Counted from the first letter of the stretch, positions 1-11,982 are shown. The stretch is DNA of 43,833 nucleotides from Porogramme epimiltina (GCA_900155495.1 FTLJ01000364.1:1-43833), one strand, 5' to 3'. A program made the numbers and translations. The notes: generated by a model from the letters alone, not told the origin.

Positions 1-402
1 AAGTAAGCGGAATGCGAAATTTATTCCCACGGGGTTCGTTCGCCGTCACAATCGCCCCTGCTAATGCTCTGTCATTAAGAACGATTTCTTCGTACCTCAT
101 CAATCGTAACATGATCAAACACAGAAGTCATCTGGACGTGTTTGGGATCGGCGCACTGCCTGTTATGTACCCTTTATTGCCGCGGTATAGTTTGTCCAAC
201 TCCGCACGCTACAAGACGGCAACTAAGTAGCCCATGTCTGGGCAGCGAGCGTGCCAACCCGGCATTGCATGTCGTCATCATCATTTCAACCGATAACCCG
301 GTGGCCGTTGGCCGCGCAGCAAGGCGCGCGCATATACTACTTGTGCAACGGCGGGCTGTAATGTGCGTTCCGCAACTTCTCGAAGGACCATTCGCAGCCA
401 CC
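1..402. other. Left-edge non-coding stretch upstream of first regulator
   Basis: No gene recognised. The short open frames here have no family resemblance and no splice or start context. The right part is presumably the 5' UTR and promoter of the transcription factor starting at 403, but I see no clear TATA box near it. Confidence 0.5.
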
Positions 403-3400
403 ATGGCCACCCCTTCCGCTCGTCGGCTTCTACACCCACACCACCACCACGACAGCCCCGCGTCCGGCTGCGAGACATCCGCGAGCACGTCGCCGGACGG
501 TAGCCCGCAGCCTGTTTCTTCCTCGCCAAATCCCACATCCACGTCTACTTCCACGTCTCCGGCCTCGAACTACTCATCTCTCGCACACGCCCTGCGACCA
601 CCGTCACCATCTCCGTCGTCGGCTTCTCATGGCGGCTCCCGCAGCGCGAGCCCGCCCATCGCGTCCTCGTCCAAGACTCTGCTGCCCCCACAGTCCGCAG
701 CGCCAGCTTCGGGCCGTGCTGGACGCAGTAGCGGCAACAGCGCGTCCAAGAAGGCGAAGGGTCGGGAAGACCTGACCGCGGTGGGGAAGCCGCGCGAGCG
801 TGTGTACATCGCGTGCGGGCAATGGTGAGTCCGATTTTATCTCATGGTATGGGGACGCACTGGGTGCTGCGGGGGAGTGCCGTATTAAGCGGCCCTGGGG
901 ATTCGTATGGTGCTTATTAGAGGCTGCCGGGCGAGGGGTGGGTATCGGAGCGGGATGCGGGATGGTTGTTTTGGTGGGCGCATGTTGAGTTCGGACCAAG
1001 GGGTTAGGACGGACCCGCCACGGTCATATATGACGTTTATTGAAGCCTGTCCCCTTAAGTTTCATTCGTTTAGAGAGCAAAACGATTGAGGGGGAAGGTT
1101 CCGGTAGGGGCGGGGCGTGCGCAGTGCGAATGGTTTGGTTGAGGGTTGTTCATGCAGATCCACTAATCTTGCGTTATAGTCGTGCTCGCAAAGTCCGCTG
1201 CGACGGTGCCCGCCCCGAATGCTGGAACTGCTGTCGTCGCGACGACCCGTTGGCCCTTCCATGCTCCTACGATGTGACCCCGCGGCGGCGGGGTCAGGAT
1301 AGGATCCCCGGCGCGCGCAAGGTCGGGCAGAAGACGACGACGAAGACGCGCACGACGCGCTCGAGAGCTGAAGAGGAAGCGAAACGTATCAAGGGGAAGG
1401 CTAAAGCTAGCGAGAAAGAAAGCGCATCCCATAGTGAACCATCCTCCCTCCCTCCGCCGAAATCAAGCCCACTGTTACAACCAGACCCAGAACATCTGTC
1501 GGCCCCGTCAATTTCCCCTGAAGCTTCCTTGTCAACATCCCTCCTAGACGACCTCGAACTCGCGGTAGATGCAGATCCGTTTTGTATGCAAGTTTCGTAC
1601 CCCGTGGATGTCCATATGTCGTCCGAGGATGACGAAGCTTCTCCTCCACACATCTCAATCTCGCCAAGCACGCAGTTCACCCGCGAAACCTGGTGGGACA
1701 CCCTCCTCGCGTCCTATGCCCCCACCGATTCCGACCTCGGCAGCACGCTCGTACTCACTTCAGCTGCGCGCGACGTGGCAAGTCAACGCGTCATCGCAGA
1801 ACTGCGCTTCATGTTCCGCCAGTCGATCTACTGGTTCAGCTTCTTCAACATCCCGCGCTTCTTCGGCGCGCTCCTCGATCCGCTTAGCCGGACTGCGGTG
1901 CAGCCGAGCCTCATTCTCGGAGCACTGGCTTTGGCAACGTTCTTCCAGAGCTCGGAGGTCGAGGGCGGAGCGAAGGGACGCGCGAAGGCGCTGAAGTTGC
2001 TTGAGCGCGCGCACGCAGCATTCGACGCGAGCCTAGCGTCGGGGTGGACGGATGTCGGGCTGGTACAGGCCGCATGGGTAAGTCGCCTCCACATACCTGT
2101 TCCCTCGCGGCGCGCCGCTCACGCGTCATGCAGCTGTTCGCTGTGTTTGAGATCCAGGCACACCCCCTACGCAGCGATACGCGCATGAACGCGGCGTTCA
2201 ACCTTCTTGACGCGCTCATCCGGAGCCTCGCGCTGACGACGCTCGACGCCGCCGACCCGCGGGCGTCGACGTTCGCCCCAGGGGCGGTCCCCATCGTCCC
2301 CGCCTCGCCCATCGGAGACGGATACGAGCTCATCCCGCCGTTCGGTGTGACGCCGCTTCCCCATCTGCAGGCGCCGCCGAACCCGTGGTACGTTCCCTCG
2401 AAGCGCGGGTTATACACGATGGAGGATGTGCACGCAGGCGGAGTGCGGCACTGCGGGTGTGGAATGTACTCGCTCGGGTATTCATGGCCGCGCTCGCTGG
2501 AGCTGGTGCCCACGTGGACGGTGATGCCCGCGTGGCCGGTGGACATAGGGGCGGACGTGGACGAGGGCGCGATACAGAAGGAGGAATGCAGGCGGCTGGT
2601 GTGGGGTGCGCTGACGCTTGCGGCGTCGCACAACTCGGTCATGGTGGCGGGGACGGACAAGGAGCATCAGGCGCTGTGGATCAAGGATGCGGCGAATGTA
2701 CGTGCTCATATTGGATCGTTTGGAGCGAGGGCGCTGACGGCGGATGTTGGCAGTATGCACTGCTGTTCCCCGGGGAAACGTTCGCGCGCGGGGCTGGTGT
2801 GCCAGCATCGAAGGATTCGGTGTGGGCGCTGAACGTGCGCGTACTGCTTATGTGGCATTCGTGCATCCGATGGCGCGCGGACACAAGCTTGCCGGCAACA
2901 GAGAGGGCTCAGTATGCGATGGCGGCGTGGATGGAGTTGGACAATATCGAGGCGTTGATGGAGCGCCATACGTGCGGGCTGGCGACGATGCAGATGCGGG
3001 AGGTGTTGTTCAAGTGGGCGTTCTTGATGCATTTTTGCGATGAAGCGCACTAACAGGATGCCGAACAGCACGAGGATGGCGGTTTCACATGAGTTTAGGC
3101 AATATATCCCGGAAGTGATAACGTGAGTGTCTGCTTATCCCCCATCTGAGGTTATGCTCATTGTTATACAGGACGTTGGGAAGCTGCTTTTACCACGATA
3201 AGGCGAAACAGTTTAGTGCGTGTCCTGTCCCCGGCTATTCCGTATGCGAATGTTTGACCATCGTATTGTGTTTGTAGTGCATTTCGTCATTGGCGTAGCG
3301 CGCGCTGTTCGCCACGCTGACAGCGGAGATGTACTCAGCGAGAACGCAAGGCGCTGCATGATGATGTTCTTCTATATGTCCCAGATGGAACGGTACGTGG

Positions 3401-3753
3401 TGATACCAGCGTTTTAATTTAGGTTTCCTCGCCGACTGAAAGTGGCCCATGCGTGCAGGGCTTTGGCACTCTGGTCCGCTGACCCATCACTCGTGCTCGC
3501 CCTGGAAGTGGCGAAGGAGTTCGCCCCAAATGTGGAGTTCATGATGCGGATATGGCCTTCAGAGAGTGCGCGGGCTGTTTAGAAACTCTCTCATTGGCAT
3601 GTACTGACAACTGGCATGATTTTCGTAGGCCAAAGAAGAGATTACGAGCGCATCCGGAACATGCTTATGCTGTCATGTCAGAAGGCAGGGATTGCGCCCC
3701 CAACATCGGATATCCCATCCATCCCGCCCGCGGCGATACGCGAAGTTCCGTAA
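403..3753 (+). CDS. Zn2Cys6 fungal transcription factor, tandem copy 1
   Basis: Nuclear binuclear zinc-cluster regulator, target genes unknown. Exons: 403-824, 1180-2077, 2134-2697, 2754-3013, 3069-3122, 3172-3215, 3278-3392, 3459-3565, 3629-3753 (2589 nt, 862 aa). The ATG at 403 has a strong Kozak context (GCCACCATGG). A Ser/Pro-rich N-terminus of about 135 residues precedes the zinc cluster: CGQC, RARKVRC, then a second half in which the last two ligands are 10 residues apart. A basic GARK linker follows, then an acidic segment and a long helical region typical of the fungal-specific (middle homology) domain. The second ligand Cys codon is split by intron 1, which is 355 nt long against 50-70 nt for the others. 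The copy at 4610-7543 matches exon for exon, which supports the model. Family assignment is firm; function is unknown. Confidence 0.88.
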
Positions 3754-4609
3754 GCCTGCTGGGATAAGAAAGGTGCAACTTAATATCCCGCGTCAAGCCA
3801 CACACAATGATCTGCCGGCCAACCCCACCCGCAACAATACACTGCGTAGGCGGCAAATGCCATCTCTCCACCCAACCTCGTTGCTTAGGCACCGAGATAC
3901 GCTCCGAGCGCTGGCTGTGATGGTGGCGGTGTTTTATCGCAGATGAAACGTTGGCTTTTAGGATCTGACCGCGAGGAGGCCTCGTCCCTTTGAGCATGGA
4001 CCTGGGAATCGACGAAGCTTATTTCGGTCCGGGGGGAGATAGTCCGAGGTGTAGAGGTGACATGGGGCCACTGAGCTTCCGCAACCTCCGACTTCTAAGC
4101 TTCAAGCCTTGAAGTCAACCAGTTGACATCCCGCGCCAAGGTACACCACGGGCGTTGTAATCGTGTCACTACTGACATTCGGCGTATGATCGATGCCGAA
4201 GCTTCTGCCTTCCGGTCCCGGAGTTCTCGTAATCACTCACCTATTTATATAATACTATTCTACCTTTTATCGGCTGCGCATTCTTCATTGCTGCGACACC
4301 GCGCTCGCCCGCGTACCTGAGGAAGACTCAAAAGCACAGCCAAGTTCACCTTGCGTCTAGATGGGCTGACATTTGAAGCTCGCTCGTCACGCCACTAACT
4401 CCAGGCTATGTAGGTGTACAGTATGCTGACATCCGTTGACATGAGTTGACAACCTTTTATCATGCCAGATACCATCAACACGGAGGTTTCAAAGCCGTAT
4501 TCCTGGCAGCGTTACGAGTACGAGTATATGTGCTATCATTGTACATTGTCTAGGATAGAAGCCATACCTCTACCGTGTCCTCGCCTTGGAAAGGTACTCG
4601 TGTATATCG
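3754..4609. other. Intergenic region between the two regulators
   Basis: About 850 nt without a defensible gene. It holds the 3' flank of copy 1, a TATATAA at about 4246 that is far from the downstream ATG, and a cluster of YTGACA words between 4123 and 4450 listed separately. Confidence 0.5.
4123..4450. promoter_or_regulatory. Cluster of YTGACA words upstream of second regulator
   Basis: TTGACAT at 4123, CTGACAT at about 4172, CTGACAT at 4366, CTGACAT at 4426, TTGACAT at 4436 and TTGACAA at 4446. Five share the core TGACAT, and three lie within 25 nt just upstream of the second transcription factor. This is a visible word enrichment; the binding factor and any function are unknown. Confidence 0.35.
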
Positions 4610-7543
4610 ATGTCGAACAGCACATCTCACCCCCCAAACCTCCGTCAAGAGAATATTCTTCTACGAGATGGAGCAGGTTCTTCAAACTCGACTTCCCAAT
4701 CTGTGACAAAACCTATGGCTACCTTCACACCTTCGGAACCGACCTACTCCTCCCTCGCACATGCCCTCTCTCCGCCGCCCTCTCTTGATCACAGTGGGAG
4801 CTCGTCTTCCATGCCCTCCGACGCTCAAGTAACCTCCCAGCCTCTGAAGGTTGACGCAGCTGAGGGAGCACGAGTAGGGGAGGGGCCGACTGCACTAGGA
4901 AAGCAGCGCGAGCGTGTGAATATCGCTTGTGGACAATGGTGGGTCATCTGTCTCCTTGTGCTACGTATATCCGCACATAATAATCGTTTCATCGCATAGT
5001 CGCATCCGTAGAGTTCGTTGTGATGGCGCCCGACCACAGTGTTCGAACTGCCGCCGCCGCGATGACCCTCTAGCCCCTTGTGTCTACGACGCCGCCCCGC
5101 GCCGCCGAGGTCAAGACAGGGTTCCTGGGGGGCGCAAACTGATAGCAAACCCGACGAAGAAGTCACGGACGACACGGTCGCGGGTAGAAGAAGCGGAAAG
5201 GCGCAAGATCAGGGCCACAGACACTGCGGCTAACGAGCCGGGTGACACGCTCAATGACAGACTGCGTCCCTCCGGATCGAATCTAGAGCACCAACGTCAT
5301 CACCTGGAACATTCAGAGTCTTACGATGCTCCATTGGAAGAAGAGCTCCTCAGCGAGCTCCAACTCGTTATCGAAGACGACCCACTCTGTCTACACGTCG
5401 CCTACCCTTCGGGCACTATTTTAGCGTTTAGGCCCTCCGAGGACGAAGACGACAACCGTCATGGATCTCCGCCGGTTGCGGCCCAGCCAAGCGCTCAGTT
5501 CACCCGCGAAACATGGTGGAATGCACTTATCTCCTTTTACGCCTTCGCCGACTGCGAGGTCTCCGGTTCGTTTGAGCTCACACCCGCCACGCGCGACGGG
5601 GCCACCAAACGTATTGCCGCCGACCTGCGTCTTATGTTCCGCACGTCGCTCAGTTGGTACAGCTTCCTCAACGTTCCTCGCTTCTTCTGCGCGCTTCTCG
5701 ACCCGCTGCGCCGGACCACGGTGCAGCCAAGCCTCATTCTCGGGGCACTCGCAAACGCGACGCTTTTCCAGAGCTCTGAGCTCGAGGGCGGCGCGAAGGG
5801 ACGGGCCCGCGCGCTAAAGCTCTTTGAGGGCGCGCACGCCGCGTTCCACGCGAGCTTGGCGTCGGGATGGGTGGACATCGGGCTCGTGCAAGCGGCATGG
5901 GTGAGTCGTGCATCTATCTTGGGGACTGAAGGCCATTTGACAGCAAACGCCAGATGCTTGCGGCGTTTGAGATGCAGCCACACCCACAGCGTAGCCAAGC
6001 GCGCTCAAATGCGGCCTTCAGCCTCCTCGATGCGCTCATCCGGAGCCTTGCGCTGACAACGCTCGACTTAGAGGACCCACGCACATCAACATTTACCCAT
6101 AGGACTGTCCCTGCTGTCCCGGTTTCCCCTACGCAGGACACTTGTGATACATCGCCTCAGCACCTGCTCCCGCCGTGCAACGTTTTCTATGTGCATCCCG
6201 ATCGGGGCCTCTACGGGAGCGCGTCACAGGACGCTCCTGCTGGTGGTGAGCAGCACTGTGGGTGCGGGGCATACTCGCTCGCCTACACATGGCCGCCTAC
6301 TCAAGAGCTCGCCCCCGGGTGGGCCGGCTCGGCCGCATGGCCCGCCGATGTAGGAGTGAACATGGACGAGGGCGCTATGCAAAAGGAGGAATGTCGGCGA
6401 CTCGTGTGGGCCGCGTTGACGCTAGCCGCATCGTACGGCGGGGTCGTCGACTTGTCGATGGACAGGGAATTCCATCACCTATGGATCAAGGACGCGGCGA
6501 ACGTAAGTCCATCTTCCGAAGACGTCCCTACTAAAGACTAACTGGACGTCTTGGCAGTACGCTCTGTTATTCCCTGGGGAGACGTTCGCGCGCGAGGCTG
6601 GTATGTCAGCGTCGAAGGAGTCTGTGTGGGCCCTCACCATTTGCGCCATCTTCCTTTGGCACGCGTGCGTACGCTGGCGGGCTGATGTGAACCTCCTCGC
6701 GTCCGAGCGAGCGCAGTATGCGATGGCGGGATGGTTGGAGCTGGATGCCATCGAAGCAGCGATGGAACGCCACACATGTGGGTTAGCGACATTGCAGATA
6801 CGGGAGGCGCTGTTCAAGTAGGTGCATTTTGTATGCGCTTGTCATAGGAGCAATACGTTGACGAGGTGGTGTGCAGCACGAGGATGGCGGTTTCACACGA
6901 GTTCAAGCAGTATATTCCGGAAGTGGTCACGTGAGTGGATCGTTTTTGTCGGCATTCGCGAGCATGCCATCAACGACGCCTTGACAGGACCCTGGGAATA
7001 TGCCTCTACCACGAGAAGGCGTGGAAATGGAGTGCGTATTTTACTTACAGTCGACATGGATGTAGACAACTAATCCCGACCTGTGCACCCAGTGGGCTTT
7101 TCGATCCATCTCGCCAATTCCCTCCGCCAGGCAGACCGCGCGGACGCACATGGTCCGAGCGACAATTCGCGGCGGTGCGTGATGATGTTCTGGTACTTGT
7201 CCCAGATGGAACGGTGCGTGTAGTAGTGTACTTCTGCGCGCTAATCTTTCCTCTCACTAGAATTCTACGTTTTCTGCATAAACAGGGCATTGGTACTCTG
7301 GTCTGCTGATCCGTCATTGACAATTGCTCTAGAGGTCGCGAAGGCGTTCGCGCCAAATTTGGAATTCATGATGCGTATTTGGCCTGATGATGGTGGGTTG
7401 TCTGCTCCTCCGTATGTGGTATACGCTGAATATTGTCTCATTCAGACACAAGGAGGGCCTATGAGGGGATCCGGCTCACACTTGTCTCATCGTGCGAAAA
7501 GGCAGGGATTGTGCCACCATCGTCGGCGATCCCTGCTATTTAA
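4610..7543 (+). CDS. Zn2Cys6 fungal transcription factor, tandem copy 2
   Basis: Paralogue of the gene at 403-3753 and presumably also a nuclear DNA-binding regulator. Exons: 4610-4938, 5000-5900, 5954-6502, 6558-6817, 6877-6930, 6988-7031, 7093-7213, 7286-7392, 7446-7543 (2463 nt, 820 aa). The start is the first in-frame ATG; an internal Met at 4712 is an alternative. Shared landmarks include YSSLAHAL near the N-terminus, CGQC split by intron 1, DGARPQC, RRRGQD after the cluster, TRETWW, and C-terminal MMRIWP. The last zinc-cluster loop has 9 residues, compared with the usual 6-8. Exons 4, 5, 6 and 8 have the same length as in copy 1, and all intron phases agree. The shorter N-terminus and diverged acidic linker suggest an old duplication with possible change of regulation. 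Confidence 0.87.
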
Positions 7544-8064
7544 TCTCCACATTGATGAAGCCTTAGTGTCTTTGTGCTTTTCTGTCGCCGATATATCTAG
7601 AGTATTTAGCATGTGATACATTATTTGTATACAAGACTGACACTAGTTTTCGCTACTTACTCGGGCTATAGCCCGTCTCACCCTCTGACGCATGCTGTCG
7701 TACATAAGCGGCTCCCCGGGCGCCTGGAGTAGTCAACATGAATTTGACTTTGCCAGCACACCTCCCACGGCCATGTCCAGACCCCTTATGAGGACCCGAC
7801 CGGCGACATCGACCAGCGTCGCTTTGCCACTGCCAGGAACACGCCATCCCCGGTCGGAATCACGGATATTCCGTGCACCCTCGTGAGAAACCGCCAGCCG
7901 GGCTCACACCGCTGCGACGCGCGTCTGGGGGGCATACGGCAACGTCGCCCACGCCTCGGCCACTATAAGGGGCACACTCCCCGACGTCGACGCGACCCTT
8001 CGCACCGCCGCCATCTACGGGCAGCACCCTGCGTAGCACTTGTTCGTACAGAGGCACCGTCAAA
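7544..8064. other. Intergenic region before the SDR gene
   Basis: No gene recognised. Short frames on both strands lack homology. It contains the 3' flank of the second regulator and the presumed promoter and 5' UTR of the dehydrogenase; no clear TATA box close to the start. Confidence 0.45.
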
Positions 8065-9445
8065 ATGGGCAACGCGTGGTCGGAATTCAAGAAGAAGCTG
8101 CCAGCGCTGGCGCAGGCCTTGCCGCCCAAGTCGCAGTTCTCCGTCGATCAGATCCCCGACCTCAGCGGGCGCGTCATCATCGTCACCGGTGGGCATCTCT
8201 CGGGCTTCTCTCTCTGGCTCGTAAGCTGACGCCCTGAGTAGGTGGCTATGTCGGCATTGGCTACGAAACGACCAAGGTAGGGCCGTCGGATTGGGTTTGT
8301 AATCGCTTACTGACGTCGACGGCTTCGAAAGGCGCTCCTTCAGCATAATGCGAAAGTGTACATTGCGTCTCGAAGCAAGGACAAGGCCGACAAGGCCGTC
8401 GCATCTCTCAAGGAGGCGACTGGCAACGAGCCCCTTTTCCTCGAGCTCGATTTGGCAGACCTATCTTCAGTCAAGAAGTCTGCCGAGGAGTTCCTTAGTA
8501 AAGAACACGAGCTCCATATCCTCTTCAATAACGCGTAAGCCCTCTACACACGAGACAGGCGTACAGCAACTGACTGGGCTTCTCCCTCAGCGGCGTCATG
8601 TTCCCTCCTACCAACCAGTTGACCAAGGACGGATACGACCTCCAGTGGGGCACGAACGTCATAGGCCACTTCTACTTTACAGAGCTGCTCATGCCTGCCC
8701 TCATTGCGGGCGTTGCGACGTCCCCCGACCATCACACCCGCGTCATTACGACGTCTTCCAGCGGGGCGTACGCAGATACCCTCCACTTTGATACATTCAA
8801 GGACGGCCCAGCGCGGAAGAAGAAGTCGGCGCAGGAGCTTTACTACCAGAGCAAGCATGTACGTCGTTCCTGTGCTATGTGTGGACTGGAGGTCCGAAGC
8901 TCACACGGTTTTCCGCTTCCAGGGGAACGTCGTGGTCGCGCGCCAGATCGCGAAGCGGTACGCTGACAAGGGCATAATCTCGATCTCCCTTAACCCAGGT
9001 GAGCCCCCACCCATCGATGTTTTCCCCGCCAGGACTCACTCTCGCCACTCAACACAGGAAACATCAAGAGCGAACTTCAACGCTACTTGCCGTCAGCGGT
9101 CAGATTCGTTGCGGTACGTAGTCCTCCGTACCTCCCCTATATACATTCTGACGACGCACGTTCCTCTGTAGGAATCGACCTTCCTTTATCCGACGCCCAC
9201 TGGCGCGCTCACGCAACTGTACGCGGGAACGATGCCGGAAGTGCTCAACCATAATGGAGAGGTGCGCTAGCCCAGCTCGCGTGTTCCCTACGCGTCATCG
9301 CCCCTGTGTGCTGATGGGCCGCGCCTTATAGTTCATGATTCCCTGGGCACGCTTTGGGAAGTGCAGACCCGAGGCATACGACGACGAGATCGGCGAGCGG
9401 CTGTGGAAGTGGCTCGGGGACGAGGTGAAGTCGCACCAGGGCTAA
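8065..9445 (+). CDS. Short-chain dehydrogenase/reductase, retinol-dehydrogenase-like
   Basis: NAD(P)-dependent oxidoreductase of the classical SDR fold, substrate unknown. Exons: 8065-8188, 8242-8276, 8332-8534, 8591-8858, 8923-8998, 9058-9113, 9172-9261, 9332-9445 (966 nt, 321 aa). Seen in order: the Rossmann glycine motif TGGYVGIG (residues about 41-48, split by intron 1), ASRSKDKA after beta-2, acidic LDLADL, NNAGVM, a serine patch TTSSSGAY, the catalytic YYQSK and LNPGNIKSEL after it. The Asn usual in GGNxGIG is Tyr here. Length and layout fit the fungal RDH/WWOX-like branch. The start is the first ATG after an A-rich context (CAAAATGG). No targeting signal is evident. It is not related closely to the SDR pair at 18.9-22.7 kb. 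Confidence 0.9.
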
Positions 9446-9687
9446 GACCTGTCTTCAAGGGCGGACTTTTAGTATACACAGCTATGTCTCCATCATGATA
9501 CCGATGTCACTCCTCGTATTTTCTTTCTATGTGAAGACTCTGTCGCCCACAGCGCCCTCAACTCGTAGTGTACTCTTCATGATCTTCATGACTACTCTTC
9601 AGCCCATACATACAATTAAAGGGGAAAAAATAGACCCTCTGCCATCACAATACACTATGGATCAAAAAATAGAGGCTGGTCGCGTAT

Positions 9688-9758
9688 TCCGACACGGGGA
9701 ATCGAACCCCGGGCTATCGCGTGAGAGGCGATAATGTTAGCCACTACACCATATCGGA
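9688..9758 (-). tRNA. tRNA-Glu (anticodon CUC)
   Basis: Read on the minus strand the 71-nt sequence folds as a full cloverleaf. The acceptor stem TCCGATA pairs with its 3' partner, the D arm contains GTAGTGGCTAAC, the anticodon stem ATCGC/GCGAT holds loop CTCTCAC, and the T arm is GGGG-TTCGATT-CCCC. The anticodon CTC reads GAG (Glu). The A box and B box (GGTTCGATTCC) are intact and no intron is present. It lies between the SDR and adaptin genes. Confidence 0.95.
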
Positions 9759-9989
9759 CTACAAAAGGGAATTATCTTCACGTATTATGGGTATTAAAAA
9801 AGGCTGAATGGAAGAAGACTGAGATAAGCCCTTGTGGTCATGAAAGGATCATTACGACACACTGAGCAGCCCAAGTGCAGCCCATGCGGTCACGCCGCCT
9901 CTTCCTACTTGACCTCCCTAGCTTCCGTGCCCCCCCTCCACTCCTCACTCTCCGTGCTCATCTCGCGGAGGCATTTACGTGAAGAAATA

Positions 9990-10708
9990 ATGATTCGATT
10001 TATTCTGGTGCAGGTGCGCAAGGGATGCCCTTTTCTAAAACTGCTATACTAAAACCGCCTCTCAGAACCGTCAAGGCAAGACTCGGCTTTCGAAATGGTA
10101 TGTTCCTTATGACGACGACGAGAAGGTCCGCCATCCTTGCGCGCTACGGGTACAGCGTGAATACGGAGATTGATGGACTGGGCGTGCGCTAGGTCCGTCT
10201 GCGAGGGGAGGTGCACCGGCTAGTCGCGCCGCGGGACCAGAAGTACCAGTCGAACTTCGTCGAGGTGCGTTGCTCACCACGTACGCGGCCCTTGCATGCA
10301 ATGGCTTACCCGCATGGACCAGTTCCGGAACCACAAGGTCGTGTATCGCCGCTACGCTGGCCTATTCTTCTGCATCTGCGTCGACGCCAACGACAACGAG
10401 CTCGCATACTTGGAGGCCATCCATCTGTTCGTCGAGGTGCTTGGTGAGTGTTTTTAAGTGATCCCCTCCTCCGACTCTCATTATGTCAATGTCAAGATTC
10501 CTTCTTCGACAATGTGTGCGAGCTCGACCTGGTGTTCAACTTCTACAAGGTACGTTCTGTGAATGCCATGGTGCCGCCCAGACGAACGCTTAGCCCTTCT
10601 TCTTAGGTGTATGCTATCCTTGATGAAGTGTTCCTCGCTGGAGAGATAGAAGAGACAAGTAAAGATGTCGTCCTAGCAAGACTGGAGGAACTCGAGAAGC
10701 TAGAGTGA
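9990..10708 (+). CDS. aps2: AP-2 adaptor complex sigma subunit
   Basis: Small sigma adaptin of the AP-2 clathrin adaptor, which helps select cargo at the plasma membrane during endocytosis. Exons: 9990-10013, 10066-10125, 10193-10264, 10323-10443, 10497-10549, 10607-10708 (432 nt, 143 aa against 142 for animal AP-2 sigma). The protein starts [19 protein letters not shown], followed by [52 protein letters not shown], and [21 protein letters not shown]. These fit the clathrin adaptor small-chain fold end to end. The closing intron at 10126 has a weak donor (GTCCGC) but is required by the frame. A single-copy housekeeping gene; assignment to AP-2 rather than AP-1 or AP-3 sigma follows from the MIRFILVQ start and overall pattern. 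Confidence 0.94.
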
Positions 10709-10847
10709 GATGTCCAGGTCGTTCGGCCGGCCGTTGCGCGAGGAGTTTGGAATACCCATGTATCATTATATCATTGGTGTGTTATTGCATCTACTTTTTG
10801 TGTATACTCCGTGTTTGTTAGGATAGCTCCAAGCTGGGGCGTAATCT

Positions 10848-10889
10848 GGGTCAGGTATGGGTAGATTTACATCTACCCTTACCTGACCC
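10848..10889. repeat. Near-perfect inverted repeat (19-bp arms)
   Basis: The arm starting GGGTCAGGTATGGGTAGAT pairs with its complement across a 4-nt loop TTAC, with a single mismatch. It is about 140 nt downstream of the aps2 stop and could form a stable hairpin in DNA or RNA. Similar GGGTAGGT-rich satellites occur in basidiomycetes; no function is shown. Confidence 0.75.
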
Positions 10890-11975
10890 GTTCGCGTTTT
10901 CTACCTGTCGGTGCGGGCGTGGGTTATCGGGGGATGGGTTTTACTTCGCACGAGTTGCGAGTGGACCTGCGCAAGGGTGCGGGTATAGGGGTACATCCCC
11001 ACGTGAGCACTTGGCGTTAGCGGTAGCTCGCACCAGGTGGCCTAGTTGTGTCCATTTCTACGCAGTCTATCCACTTCTCTCCGTCGGCGGGGGCCCAATC
11101 GTAAGCTCCACTAGCATTTGGTTCACCTTCATAGTGCCAAAGTCGCGGTGGGCTTTGGCACCTTGACGAAGACGGAGGGCTACACTGCGATTCCTCGGGG
11201 CGTTGTGTTGCCCCCGGCGCACACGATAGCACGTCGTGCTATTCTACATATCTTATGATATGAGCTTAGAGCCAGAGACATAAGGGTTGATTCTTCGATA
11301 CTAGTCTACACCTCGTCTTACGGGTCAATGAGTGTTTTAAATCCCATGAACACGCTTACTGACGTGAAAATCTGTTTGGTTTGTTGGCTGCAGTGTGTCT
11401 CTTCGAATCTGCTCATTATAGCACATTGTTGCCCGTACGACGGCTCTTCCTGTTGAATCAGTTGTCTAGCTTCGAACTTCCTACGCCGCTTCTCGACTCC
11501 TATAGAGGCTATTTATCTGACTATACGTTCCCCACACACGACAGGCGGCGCAAAATCTGGCTATGCACCGCGTCCCTATATCAACGCGCTGGCCACAATC
11601 CCACCAGGAGCATCATCCTGGTAGGACAACAATCCCCCGCGATGATGTGTAGATGCTCAACAAGTTGGGTTGGGGCCCAAATGACTCAGCCATCGATGTT
11701 CGTCTACGAAAAGATCGGTCAGGACCTCGTATATAGCGAAGATATCGGCATCCTGCATACACACTAGCGCATGGCAGATATGCGTTTCAGCGCTCGCATG
11801 TGCCTAACTTTCAAGCTGGATACAACAGTACAGGTTCAAGGACACCCACAGCATGGCCTCGCGATCCTCATTGGAACGGACGCATGATGAACTCGTTACA
11901 AGGATATGCGCTTCGACCGGAGTCCTGCGTTATCACTCGTTCTGCGGGCCCACCGCGAGTCGTCCAACGCTCACA

Positions 11976-11982
11976 TATAAAA
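11976..11982 (+). promoter_or_regulatory. TATA box of first chitinase
   Basis: TATAAAA, 133 nt upstream of the ATG at 12109. The other two chitinase genes have TATA boxes at 139 and 137 nt, so the position is conserved across the array. Confidence 0.65.

Noticed and set aside
3665..3997. 110-codon minus-strand open frame over the end of regulator copy 1
   Set aside because: Overlaps the last exon of a better-supported gene and has no recognisable domain.
10848..10889. Hairpin as an intrinsic (rho-independent type) terminator
   Set aside because: Bacterial-type terminators do not apply in this nuclear eukaryotic setting, and no U tract follows.
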